A DNA stretch of 64,000 nt, taken from Clostridium_AD sp050717535. GTDB lineage: Bacteria; Bacillota; Clostridia; Clostridiales; Clostridiaceae. The DNA is taken from positions 1 to 64,000 of the forward strand of contig NZ_JBOITM010000076.1 of assembly GCF_050717535.1 (NCBI RefSeq). The letters are read 5' to 3'. Below the pieces are notes generated by a model that saw only the letters and a list, made by a program, of their open reading frames with translations, was not told where the DNA came from and did not search any database. This document shows positions 25,196-34,192 of the stretch, in pieces (within the stretch, counting starts at the first letter, position 1; every line of letters begins with the position of its first letter). A program made the translations under genes and the position numbers.

Positions 25196-25993
25196 TTATA
25201 GATAAGTGACCTCTAATGGATTTCTATCGACTAACCTCTTATAGTTATACTTAGGATATCCAACCATAACAGCAGCTGTTATGGTTTTTCCTTCTGGAAT
25301 ATTAAATAATTTAAGCAGTGGTGAATCCTTAAGGGATGCACAATACTCAAAATATCCAGCCCAACAAGTTCCAAGCCCTAGCGAAGGTGCAAATAATTCT
25401 AGATAAGTCAAAGAAGAAATAGAATTACCTCTTCCGATTGGAAAGTCTTTGTCTGCAGTAGTCATAATTAAGTTTGGGGCACCTCGCAAAATTGGGTCAG
25501 CTCCAGTTTCTCTGTAAACATTAATTAATCCTTTGTATGCGTCATTTAATGGTGATTTTTCCAACATTTCAATTATAAGTTCAACAGCATTTTTAACTAA
25601 TTGCTTGTCCTCAACTACAACAAATGATATACCTTGACTATTACTTCCAGTAGGTGCTAGCCTTGCAATATCAACTAATTTTGTTAGCTTATCTCTTGAT
25701 ACAGACTTGTCTTGATAAGTTCTTATAGAACGACGTGACCTTAAGAAATGCTCTGCCTGATCTACATTTAATTTAGGAAACTCTTTTCCAGCTACTTGAT
25801 TTGAAAGCGGTGTTTTTTTATTATCTATAGCTCCAGTAGGGCATATAGCAACGCAATGCCCACAGGCAATGCAAGTGGTATTTGCTACTTCTTCTGGAAC
25901 CGTTTTTCCCATTTTTAGAACAAATGATGGACATTCATTAATACATTGTTTGCATTTAATACATTTTTCTTCATTTACAGTTATAAGATCCAT
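25196..25993 (-). CDS. Ferredoxin-nitroreductase fusion protein
   Basis: 265 aa. The N-terminal 60 residues hold two [4Fe-4S] motifs, CIKCKQCINECP (C11/14/17/21) and CIACGHCVAICP (about 41-51). The rest is an FMN-binding nitroreductase domain starting RRSIRTYQDKSV and ending AVMVGYPKY. Clostridial proteins of this form reduce nitroaromatics, quinones or metals with electrons entering through the ferredoxin part. AAGGGG precedes ATG 25993. It converges on the OYE remnant and shares a 16-bp upstream element with it, so both probably answered to the same electrophile- or redox-sensing regulator (inferred). Confidence 0.92.
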   Translation of the reverse strand: MDLITVNEEKCIKCKQCINECPSFVLKMGKTVPEEVANTTCIACGHCVAICPTGAIDNKKTPLSNQVAGKEFPKLNVDQAEHFLRSRRSIRTYQDKSVSRDKLTKLVDIARLAPTGSNSQGISFVVVEDKQLVKNAVELIIEMLEKSPLNDAYKGLINVYRETGADPILRGAPNLIMTTADKDFPIGRGNSISSLTYLELFAPSLGLGTCWAGYFEYCASLKDSPLLKLFNIPEGKTITAAVMVGYPKYNYKRLVDRNPLEVTYL

Positions 25994-26079
25994 TTTTTTA
26001 ATCCCCTTGCTTAAATTTATTATTCCTAACTTTCTTATTGGTGTCTATATGTTATTTTAACACAGTGTATTTAAATTGT

Positions 26080-26095
26080 AAGTACGCACTTTTTT
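26080..26095 (-). promoter_or_regulatory. 16-bp element shared with the OYE promoter (copy 2)
   Basis: The reverse complement of these bases is identical to 24387-24402. It lies 87 bases before the nitroreductase start, where a regulator or promoter would act. The stretch 26096-26330 holds the divergent promoters and nothing else I can identify. Confidence 0.6.
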
Positions 26096-26330
26096 ATCAC
26101 ATAGTAACAAAAATAACACCATTAGCTTTTTCTTATACAGCCGAATTCATATTAATATATTATTTCTAAAATATTTACCGTATCATAAGTAAGCTTGTAC
26201 AAGACTATTATTGGAAGTCCACAAATATATGTGATACAATTAAAATTTCAGTGAACAATTTGTAACTTATATGTGATTGTTTGTATCTGTGTATGTTTTA
26301 TTCAAATAATGTAGAAGATGGAGTTTGATT

Positions 26331-26747
26331 ATGGGAAAAAAAGGATTGCTTGATATAAAGTTTTTGAAATTCTTATTAGTAGGAGTAATAAATACTATAT
26401 TTGGGACCGGAATAATGTTTTTGCTGTATAATTTATCTAGCTTTGGTTATTGGGGGTCTTCTGCCGTATCATATATATTAGCAAGTATACTAAGCTTTTT
26501 TCTTAATAAAAATTTTACTTTTAGAAATAGAGAATCTAATGTAAAAACAGCACTAAGATTTACCGTGAATATTGCTGTTTGTTATTTAATGGCATATAGT
26601 ATCTCAAAACCAATTGTAACAAGGATACTTTCGAATATTTCACTATCAAAGAGTATAGTTGAACAGTTTTCTATGGTTTTTGGGATGGTTCTGTTCGCTT
26701 CGCTTAACTATGTAGGGCAGAGGTTTTTTGCATTCAAAGAAAAATAA
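26331..26747 (+). CDS. GtrA-like membrane protein (PF04138)
   Basis: 138 aa from ATG 26331, which has GGAG (26320-26323) 7 bases upstream; TTG 26325 is less likely. Four membrane segments, starting with the family's FLKFLLVGVINTIFGTGIMF and SFFLNKNFTFR. GtrA/GtcA proteins help move undecaprenyl-phosphate-linked sugars across the membrane. The GT2 and YfhO genes that would make and use such a sugar lie immediately downstream on the opposite strand, making a three-part surface glycosylation set. Confidence 0.88.
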   Translation: MGKKGLLDIKFLKFLLVGVINTIFGTGIMFLLYNLSSFGYWGSSAVSYILASILSFFLNKNFTFRNRESNVKTALRFTVNIAVCYLMAYSISKPIVTRILSNISLSKSIVEQFSMVFGMVLFASLNYVGQRFFAFKEK

Positions 26748-26868
26748 TTTAAGGCTGCCTATTGAATGGACAACCTTTTTTTTGTGTCATTTTTATAAAA
26801 TTTAAACTTCTGCTTTGGTTATTCTATATGCAAGTTTGCGTTCTCATTGTTACGGAATCCTATGGGTT

Positions 26869-27819
26869 TTACTTCACTAGGAGATCCTCATTATTCTTAA
26901 TTTCGTCTGCAACAATATATCTTGGCCTGTATTTAACTTCTTCATATATTCTGGCAATATAGGTTCCTATAATTCCAAGACTTATCATTAAGCAGCTTCC
27001 AATAATGAGGAGTAGCAGAATAACTGTTGTGAAGCCACTCAAGGCCATACCCATAAGCTTCATGTACAGTGTCTGGATTCCAAGTACCAACGCGCCAATA
27101 AGAAAAAGCACCCCCGTAAAAGTAACTATATAAAGTGGAAATGATGAAAAAGAGGTAATGGCTTTAACTGCAAGTGCGCACAGATTAAAAACAGACCACT
27201 TTGAAACTCCTTTTGTCCTGATTCCTACATTAAAGGGGATGCTTATTCGATTATACCCAACCCAAGCTGACATTCCCCTAAAGAAGGTACCTCTTTCGTT
27301 CATGCTATGCCATGCTAGTATAACTTTTTTATCCAATAGCTTGAAATCTGAAGCCTGCTGCATATTAAATCCGGAAAGCTTGCTTTGTATACGATAAAAT
27401 AAATTAGCTCCTACTTTTTTAATCATGCTCTCATTTCCACGTAAGGCCTTAACACCTTCCACAACATCATATCCCTCATACTTCCATAACCTTATCATCT
27501 CAGGTATTAATGTAGGTGGGTGCTGCAGGTCAGCATCCATGATTATACAGCAATCGCCCTCAGCAGCTTCTAGTCCTGCACAAAGTGCTGCTTCTTTGCC
27601 AAAATTCCTGCTAAGTCTCAATGCTTTAATACATGGAGTTTTCTCAGAAAGCATTTTAAGTCTGGACCATGTGCCGTCAGTGGAGCCATCATCAACAAGC
27701 AAAATCATAAACTGCATACCTGTTTCTTCTAAATACGTCCTAATAACACTGATATTTTCACAAATCTGGCTTTCTTCGTTGTATACCGGAATGACAACTG
27801 TGATAAATGACTTTTCCAT
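26869..27819 (-). CDS. GT2 glycosyltransferase making a polyprenyl-phosphate sugar (CsbB/GtrB type)
   Basis: 316 aa. The N-terminal GT-A domain shows VVIPVYNEE, LVDDGSTDGT, LSRNFGKEAAL and the metal-binding DADLQHPP; two C-terminal membrane helices (about 230-255 and 265-290) follow, as in CsbB, GtrB and polymyxin ArnC. These transfer a sugar from a nucleotide donor to undecaprenyl phosphate on the inner face. It lies 2 bases downstream of the yfhO-like gene, so they are one operon. In Bacillus subtilis CsbB works with YfhO and a GtcA-type protein in lipoteichoic acid glycosylation; the same role here is inferred. Confidence 0.9.
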   Translation of the reverse strand: MEKSFITVVIPVYNEESQICENISVIRTYLEETGMQFMILLVDDGSTDGTWSRLKMLSEKTPCIKALRLSRNFGKEAALCAGLEAAEGDCCIIMDADLQHPPTLIPEMIRLWKYEGYDVVEGVKALRGNESMIKKVGANLFYRIQSKLSGFNMQQASDFKLLDKKVILAWHSMNERGTFFRGMSAWVGYNRISIPFNVGIRTKGVSKWSVFNLCALAVKAITSFSSFPLYIVTFTGVLFLIGALVLGIQTLYMKLMGMALSGFTTVILLLLIIGSCLMISLGIIGTYIARIYEEVKYRPRYIVADEIKNNEDLLVK

Positions 27820-27821
27820 TG

Positions 27822-30482
27822 TTATTTAACCCCCTTTCTGAGATGTTTAATAGTGGGAACCATGATGTCTGACTTTTTTATGAAAACAAAGAGTAGTATT
27901 AGAACGGATACCAAGGTAATCATAAGCCCCATGAAAAGTTTTTCTGGAAAAAACCACAATTCAATCTTATGGGAGCCTTTTAGCAGATCAAAGCTCAATA
28001 AACAATCATCCACAGCCTGTGTTTTAACCTCCTGGTTATCCACTTTGACATGCCACCCCTTATCAAAAGGTATGGACATTACCATCAGTCCGTCACTTAT
28101 TGCATCCACGTGACCGGAGATGCTGGTATCAGTAAAGTTTTCAATTGTCATTGATTTTTTGCGGATAAGTGATATCGCCTTTTTAAATGCGGGTATATTC
28201 AAAGTGTAGGCATATACTTTAAATTGTCCGGTTTCAGCACTTGACTTATCAAAATTAATTTTAAGCTCTGCAGAAGACCCAGGCTTGCAAAATCCAAGAT
28301 TAAGTATAGAGGAATGTCTTGGATTAAATTCAACTTTTTTGCCATTGGTCGAAACAAATCCACTGCCTTTCATATTAGAGGGTGTCTTATAGTATAGGTA
28401 GACTTGCTGGGCTTTATTTATTGCAAAATCAATACTTGCTTTAGAATCACTATCCTTATTAATTCGCTTAAAGCTATAATAGGGTGAACTATTGCCGCTA
28501 TATTCAAGGTTATTTTGAATTCCCTGCGTTTGGTCAATAGGGATTAGAACATCAGGTACACCACAAATAGCTTCTATAAGAAGATTTTGAGTTTCAAGTG
28601 GATTAGGCCCTGAGCTACTGTCAAAGTTTTTTAGCCCAATGGTAGACTGAAAGCCCAGCGGCAAAACATAAGGGTTTGTAAAAATCTTTAATTTGTCGGT
28701 GGTTGCAGTCTGTTTGTACAATTTTTCATCAATAGCCATGTTTCGATAAATCAGATATTTAATGCCGAGAAGAGAATCCAGTATTGCAGTGGAGCCCTCG
28801 TAGTCGTAACTGTTAATACCGTTGCTAGAGTACCCGAGATTCTCAAGCATTTTTACAGGTTTTGCGGAGATAGTGGAAGAAAAAATCGATAGGCCTCGAT
28901 AATTATACAGAGCAGGATCATTGGTGGTTTGGGATGGCAGTATCTCCAAACGATAAAAGTCTTTATCCTTCTGCGAAATAGCAGAAAGCTGATCACGAAT
29001 TTGGGAAACTTCCGTTCCGCTTGCATAGCTATTTCGAGTTGAGTAGCCTTCAGTTGAATCAATTTTAATAATTGTCGCAATGGTATTAGTGGTTATCTCG
29101 GCAGTAAGTATAAGAAATATAATTAGAGTTTTAAGGGATGGTCTGATATTGCACGAGCGATCAATGGTAAGGGCCACTGCATATAAAATAATAAAAGTTG
29201 CACTGATATATATGGTGTGAAATCCAATTGATAAATTATCAAATTTCTGTGAGATAAGAATAACACCCAAAATAGATAAACATATATTGCCTATTTGTTT
29301 TCCATTAAATTCCTTTAGTTTTCTAAAAGCTTCATAGCTCATGGATAATACGAGAAAGATGTAAACAAAGGAAAATCGATATGGAAGCTGGTTAGGGTAA
29401 TGAAAGCCATGCCAAATAAAATTCAATATATTAATATTGAAACTTAGGGTTAAAACCAGAAGAAGAGCAAGATTCCATAATTTTTCCTTCAGCGGAATGC
29501 TTTTGCTTAAAAAATAGATTGGAATGAGTATTAAAACAACAATTCCACAATACATATTGGGTGCACCTTCGCGAATAGAAGGAGATGCAGCTGTAAAATG
29601 TCTGGTTATAAAATCAAATAAATCGAAATAGTTCGTCAGTGTCTTTGGGAATATATCACCTGCTGCTGAGGTGGATTTTAATTGAAAAAATGTTGGTAGC
29701 AGAAGTATGGCTGATAACCCAGCGGACAGCAGCGAAAATCCTGCAAATTGACATGTCCTTTTTATTAGCAAAGATGTTTTTTTAAAATCATGATATTTAA
29801 AGAGACAAACGGGGTAATAGAGCAAGGTGAAAAAGCAAATAAAAAAGGCCATATAAAAATTGGACAAAAGAGCAATGGTAAGAGTAATGCAGAAAAAAAT
29901 ACCTTTACCCTGACGTATCAAGTTTATTAGGCCAATCATAATGAGGGGTAGAAGATAAATCGCATCCATCCACATAATATTCCAGCAAAAGGCAAGTACA
30001 AAACCGGAGAGCGCATAAAGTAATGAGAAACCTACAGTAATCAGATTTTGTTCACCATGAACAGCCTTCAGGTAAAATGCAAAACAGGACCCTGCAAGAC
30101 CTACCTTTATAAGTGTCAAAACAAGTACAACTTCAGTCAAATACTCTGGTGGGAATAAAATAGTTATAAGATTTATTGGGCTGGCAAGATAATAGGCAAA
30201 TAACGGCAAGAAATTCACCCCAAGGCCGCCTGACCAGGAGTAAAGAAGGCTTGCAGATGATCTAAGCTTGTCATGCAAAATTGCGATAAAGGGAGCATAT
30301 TGATGGTACAAGTCTGATATTAATAAACTCCAATTTCCAAAGGGAAAAATTCTAACAGCTATATAGGCGATTTCCAGGATAAAGGCAGGCAGAAAAAATG
30401 CCAGTAAGATTACATAATGCCTTTTAATATATATACTAAATTTTCTTATAATGTTAATGTTGTTTTTCAAGATTGATCCCAC
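27822..30482 (-). CDS. YfhO-family membrane glycosyltransferase
   Basis: 886 aa, the usual length of YfhO proteins (PF09586). About 12 to 14 membrane helices occupy the first 480 residues; the family's early SDLYHQYAPFIAILHDKL and WSGGLGVNFLP blocks and WMDAIYLLPLIMIGL are clear. The final 350 residues form a mainly extracellular domain, closed by one last helix (about 855-875). YfhO is a GT-C type enzyme thought to place sugar from undecaprenyl phosphate onto lipoteichoic acid outside the cell. It is first in an operon with the GT2 gene. Confidence 0.9.
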   Translation of the reverse strand: MGSILKNNINIIRKFSIYIKRHYVILLAFFLPAFILEIAYIAVRIFPFGNWSLLISDLYHQYAPFIAILHDKLRSSASLLYSWSGGLGVNFLPLFAYYLASPINLITILFPPEYLTEVVLVLTLIKVGLAGSCFAFYLKAVHGEQNLITVGFSLLYALSGFVLAFCWNIMWMDAIYLLPLIMIGLINLIRQGKGIFFCITLTIALLSNFYMAFFICFFTLLYYPVCLFKYHDFKKTSLLIKRTCQFAGFSLLSAGLSAILLLPTFFQLKSTSAAGDIFPKTLTNYFDLFDFITRHFTAASPSIREGAPNMYCGIVVLILIPIYFLSKSIPLKEKLWNLALLLVLTLSFNINILNFIWHGFHYPNQLPYRFSFVYIFLVLSMSYEAFRKLKEFNGKQIGNICLSILGVILISQKFDNLSIGFHTIYISATFIILYAVALTIDRSCNIRPSLKTLIIFLILTAEITTNTIATIIKIDSTEGYSTRNSYASGTEVSQIRDQLSAISQKDKDFYRLEILPSQTTNDPALYNYRGLSIFSSTISAKPVKMLENLGYSSNGINSYDYEGSTAILDSLLGIKYLIYRNMAIDEKLYKQTATTDKLKIFTNPYVLPLGFQSTIGLKNFDSSSGPNPLETQNLLIEAICGVPDVLIPIDQTQGIQNNLEYSGNSSPYYSFKRINKDSDSKASIDFAINKAQQVYLYYKTPSNMKGSGFVSTNGKKVEFNPRHSSILNLGFCKPGSSAELKINFDKSSAETGQFKVYAYTLNIPAFKKAISLIRKKSMTIENFTDTSISGHVDAISDGLMVMSIPFDKGWHVKVDNQEVKTQAVDDCLLSFDLLKGSHKIELWFFPEKLFMGLMITLVSVLILLFVFIKKSDIMVPTIKHLRKGVK

Positions 30483-30829
30483 CTTTATTAAGCTATATAA
30501 ATTAAATGGTATATGTGAACATTTAGTTTTTATATAATTTCATATAAAATAAATAAGAGATTGTCAATTAATAAATAAGAAACTCAAATAATGTAATTCT
30601 AATAAGTCTAACTTATGGATATAACAATATAAAACAAACTATGGTTATTATACCAAAATTTCACTTGATTGAGAAGGGGAAAAGTAAACATAAAAGTGTT
30701 TGTTAGAGGAATGGTTTTTATGATATAATATTTTTAATTAATACTGTAAGATAAGGGATAGTTCAACCAAAGATACACAGCATGTTTTATGAATGTAGCA
30801 TTCTAATGAAAGGAGGGATTGAGGATAAT

Positions 30830-31921
30830 ATGACAGACCGAGAATTGGAGATTCTAAAAATAATTAAGCACCAGCCAATGATTTCACAATATGAACTTGC
30901 CGATATGCTTGGTATTACTCGTTCTGGAGTAGCCGCTCACATTCATAATTTAACAAAAAAAGGTTATATTAAAGGAAAAGGATATGTTTTAAGCGAATCA
31001 CGTTTTGTAACGATAGTAGGGGGAGTCAATATTGATATTTCAGGTAGTCCGAAGGATGAATTAGTACGTAATAACTCCAATCCTGGAAAAATAGTCCATC
31101 TGATGGGCGGAGCAGGTCGCAATATTTCTCTCACATTAACAAAACTGGAGATTCCAAATTATTTCATCTCTGTTTTTGGTGATGATTTAAATGGAAAAAA
31201 ATTTTTAGACGATGCAAAAGAAAATAATATGGATGTTCAATACTGTGAAATAATTAAAGGAGAAGCAACCTCCTCATTTTTATATATTAATGATGCTGAT
31301 GGAAGAAGGATAACTGGAATTGATGATATGAATATATATAATAATATGACACCTGCTTTTATTGAAAAAAATCTAGACAGAATCAATAATTCTGAATATT
31401 GTATTATCGATACTAACCTCCCAGAAGATACGATTAATTATATTTGTAAAAAGGTTACATCCCCATTAGTAGTCAAAACTGTATCATTAAACAAAAATAA
31501 TCGACTTATTCACAATTTAAAGAAGATTGAAATTTTAATAACGACCAAAAATGAATTGGCACAATTGTTATCACAATTGAATGAAGAATATACTAGTTTT
31601 AACCAGTCTGTTGATTTTATGTTAAGTAAAGGTGTAAAAAATATCATTGTCTTTTCCATAAATAGTGGTCTGTTTTTTAAAAACTATAACAATAAATACC
31701 ACCTTAAAGTTAATCACTCATTTGTTGTAAATACTAACGGTGCTAGTGCAACATTGACTGGAGCTTTGATTTGGGGATTACAGAATAATATGAAATGGGA
31801 AGAAGCTTTAAAATATGCCTATGCTGCTGCCATCAGTACCATGGAAACGCAAGAAACTGTAAACCCAAAATTATCACAAGAATTCCTTTTTGAAAAAAAG
31901 CAACTTTTTTTCAAAAATTAG
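30830..31921 (+). CDS. HTH-fused PfkB-family protein with an apparently inactive kinase domain
   Basis: 363 aa from ATG 30830 (AGGAGG at 30811-30816, a rather long 13 bases upstream). Residues 1-60 are a winged helix of the MarR/Lrp-like type (LADMLGITRSGVAAHIHNLTKKGYI). Residues 65-363 are a PfkB/ribokinase fold close to the PsuK-like kinase at 34899-35834: GGAGRNISLTLTKL, GIDDMNIYNNMTP, IIDTNLPED. E. coli YeiI has the same HTH-kinase layout. The catalytic GAGD is replaced by G304-A-S-A307, losing the Asp base, and the DPVS segment is KTVS. It is therefore probably a regulator that binds the kinase substrate, not an enzyme (inferred). Confidence 0.85.
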   Translation: MTDRELEILKIIKHQPMISQYELADMLGITRSGVAAHIHNLTKKGYIKGKGYVLSESRFVTIVGGVNIDISGSPKDELVRNNSNPGKIVHLMGGAGRNISLTLTKLEIPNYFISVFGDDLNGKKFLDDAKENNMDVQYCEIIKGEATSSFLYINDADGRRITGIDDMNIYNNMTPAFIEKNLDRINNSEYCIIDTNLPEDTINYICKKVTSPLVVKTVSLNKNNRLIHNLKKIEILITTKNELAQLLSQLNEEYTSFNQSVDFMLSKGVKNIIVFSINSGLFFKNYNNKYHLKVNHSFVVNTNGASATLTGALIWGLQNNMKWEEALKYAYAAAISTMETQETVNPKLSQEFLFEKKQLFFKN

Positions 31922-31942
31922 AAGACCCCCCGGCAGACGTGA

Positions 31943-31967
31943 ACAAATTGTAAATACAATTTGTTTT
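31943..31967 (+). terminator. Terminator after the HTH-PfkB gene
   Basis: ACAAATTGTA (31943-31952) pairs with TACAATTTGT (31955-31964) across AA, followed by TTT. Confidence 0.65.
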
Positions 31968-32448
31968 GCTATTCGTAACAAATATCTTAACGTATAAAAT
32001 CTGCGTATGCGTAATATCAATTTTCATCGTTAAATCTCTCCCCAGAAATTCAAGATAAACATTTTAAATTCACTACCAATATATGATCTCCATAAGTTGT
32101 CATATTATCATCTATCAATGCTTCGTGGAGTTGTCTTCCCAGTAGTATCAACAAAAGAATTGTAATAGGATGTTAATACATATCTCGTGTTATTTTTAGA
32201 AATCTTTATAGTTATGTTTGATTTTTGCTTACGGTCCAAAATATGTATTGGACTGGCAAGGTTACTTTTAGCACTGCTTTGTTAAAGACGATATACTTTG
32301 GAGCTATGTACTATTTGCTAAGTAATGCAAATATATTCTATACTTTAAAACCAATCTCCAAATTTTCAAGTGTATATATGAAATTCAAGGAATTTTAATA
32401 TTTATGTCGAATATATTCATAAAATACTTTCTGAAGGTGAGTAAACTT
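31968..32448. other. Gene-free stretch before the IS remnant
   Basis: About 480 bases with many stops in all frames and no ribosome site followed by a real frame. It may be decayed DNA belonging to the transposase remnant next to it. I see no RNA gene or repeat in it. Confidence 0.4.
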
Positions 32449-32822
32449 ATGGATATGAATGATATATTATCAATTGACATGGAAATGTACTATGATTGCA
32501 AAATGAATTTTATGGTAGGGCTTTGTGAACAGCTCAAATTGCCAGAAGTGTTCAACTTAAATTTAGAAAAAAGTTTAGGAAGGAAGACGGATATTTCTTA
32601 TGGAATAATGGCTGAAATGATGATAGGTTTGGTAAATTTTTAGATGCATTTCATGAAGCTGGCCCAAGAAAAATATTTGGTGAGCTAAGTTCCCAAGCAT
32701 TTGTCAATTATGGAATAGAGGTAACAAACATAAATTATGACACGACTTCAAAAGTAATGTGGGAACTTATGAAACAGAAGAACTTAAAGAATTTTCTACA
32801 AATATATTTAAAAAATATTAAA
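32449..32822 (+). pseudogene. IS1634-type transposase remnant (DUF4277 region)
   Basis: Fragment of the N-terminal part of a long IS4/IS1634-like transposase: LCEQLKLPEVFNLNLEKSLG, then GIMAEMMIGLVNF and stop; after a frameshift DAFHEAGPRKIFGELSSQAF and GIEVTNINYDTTS, which matches the family up to its DTTS catalytic block. A further frame change gives YETEELKEFSTNIF. The catalytic remainder is deleted. No clear terminal inverted repeats remain. Confidence 0.7.
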
Positions 32823-32850
32823 AGATACTGTTTTTAATGAAAATCAAGTA

Positions 32851-32881
32851 AAAAAACCCTAAAATTAAATGTAGGGTTTTT
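32851..32881. terminator. Bidirectional terminator at the end of the Fe-ADH operon
   Basis: AAAAAACCCT (32851-32860) and AGGGTTTTT (32873-32881) form a stem with A/T tracts on both sides. It should mainly stop the minus-strand operon ending at 32920. Confidence 0.8.
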
Positions 32882-32919
32882 GTAATATATTGTGCGGAGT
32901 ATAAGTTAAATTATTAAGA

Positions 32920-34086
32920 CTAGCCACTATATTCTTGTCCAAAAATATCTAGTAGCTTTTTTGCTAAATCAAGATTAATTTCCATGGGTGAATTATTAGC
33001 AAAACGTTCTTCTACTACCTTTTGTGCGTTGGATAGAATATCTTCTTTTGAAAGATTAAATTTTGTCAAAGGTTCCATAACGACTACTGTATCTCTGAAC
33101 CATTTAAATCTTTCTGCAGTAATTTTACCTATTTCTAAATCAGTAAGATCTTTAGAAAATTCTGCTCCCATAATCAAACCAATTTCCTTGATTTTTTTCG
33201 AATTGGCTTGCGCTGTATACATAAGTGTTCCTGGTAGTGCATAAGCACATGCCATTCCATGTGGAATTCCATAAAGTGAGCCAATGATATGAGCCTGTGA
33301 ATGTCCAATATGTGTTCCTGCATTATTTAACATCCATCCGCCTAAAGCGGCTGCAACCATCATGCGCTCTCTTGCTTCTATGTCATCACCGTTTTTTACA
33401 GCACTAGGAAGATATTTCACAATTAAGTACATGATCTTTTCACAAATTGCATCTGTAATTGGTGAGGACAACCTAGAGGTATAACCTTCTGCAGCATGAG
33501 AAAATGTATCTAAACCAGTTGCGGCGGTCATGTTTTTAGGGAGTGTTATAGTTAGTTCAGGATCTAAGATAGCATATTCACTTACCGCTTTATTTGATAG
33601 TACGGCTAATTTTTCATGTGTGTCTGGATCAGTAACTATTAATGCATTGGATAATTCACTTCCAGTTCCTGAAGTAGTAGGTACAGAAATCAATCCTTTA
33701 CAAAGCTCAGTGATTTCTTTTCCTAATGCGTAATCACTGATTTTCCCGCCTAGAGTACGAACAATATTGATACCTCTTGCGGAATCGATTGAGCTGCCTC
33801 CTCCAATTCCAATAACACAGTCACACTGATTTTTAGCAAATAGCTCTGCACCCTGATCAATTACAACTGTTGGTGGATCTGAAACAATTTTATCGTAAAT
33901 ATAATACTCAAAACCATTAGTTTTTAGAATTTCTAAAATGTTTTTTATAGGGGGTGTAGTGACTAAGAATCCATCAATTGCTATCATAGGTTTTTTATAT
34001 TCTTCTAATTTTAAGATTTCTACAATCGTATTTCCAAGTTCTCGAGAAAAAATAACTTTTACCTTTTGTTCTAATTTAAAATCCAT
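32920..34086 (-). CDS. Iron-containing alcohol dehydrogenase
   Basis: 388 aa, normal length for group III (Fe-activated) dehydrogenases. NAD(P) site GGGSSIDSARG (about 95-105) and PTTSGTGSE (about 138-146). Metal-binding Asp and His residues are in GLDTFSHAAEGYTSR (about 193-207), GHSQAHIIGSLYGIPHG (about 260-276) and the following segment. It interconverts an alcohol and an aldehyde or ketone. It lies 106 bases after the TrpF-like gene on the same strand, with TAAGGAGAG before ATG 34086. Its placement with a sugar kinase and an isomerase suggests that the substrate is a sugar-derived carbonyl; this is inference. Confidence 0.9.
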   Translation of the reverse strand: MDFKLEQKVKVIFSRELGNTIVEILKLEEYKKPMIAIDGFLVTTPPIKNILEILKTNGFEYYIYDKIVSDPPTVVIDQGAELFAKNQCDCVIGIGGGSSIDSARGINIVRTLGGKISDYALGKEITELCKGLISVPTTSGTGSELSNALIVTDPDTHEKLAVLSNKAVSEYAILDPELTITLPKNMTAATGLDTFSHAAEGYTSRLSSPITDAICEKIMYLIVKYLPSAVKNGDDIEARERMMVAAALGGWMLNNAGTHIGHSQAHIIGSLYGIPHGMACAYALPGTLMYTAQANSKKIKEIGLIMGAEFSKDLTDLEIGKITAERFKWFRDTVVVMEPLTKFNLSKEDILSNAQKVVEERFANNSPMEINLDLAKKLLDIFGQEYSG

Positions 34087-34192
34087 AATATTACTCTCCT
34101 TGGTTCTAACATTTATGATATAAAAGTTTCTTATATTAAGCTACTGAACAAATAAGAACATGATATATAATTTATACTAATGTGTTTCAGTT

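Noticed and set aside
24387..26095. 16-bp inverted copies as ends of a transposon carrying the nitroreductase
   Set aside because: There is no transposase between them, no target duplication outside them, and each copy sits at promoter distance in the same orientation as its gene. Shared regulation is the simpler reading.
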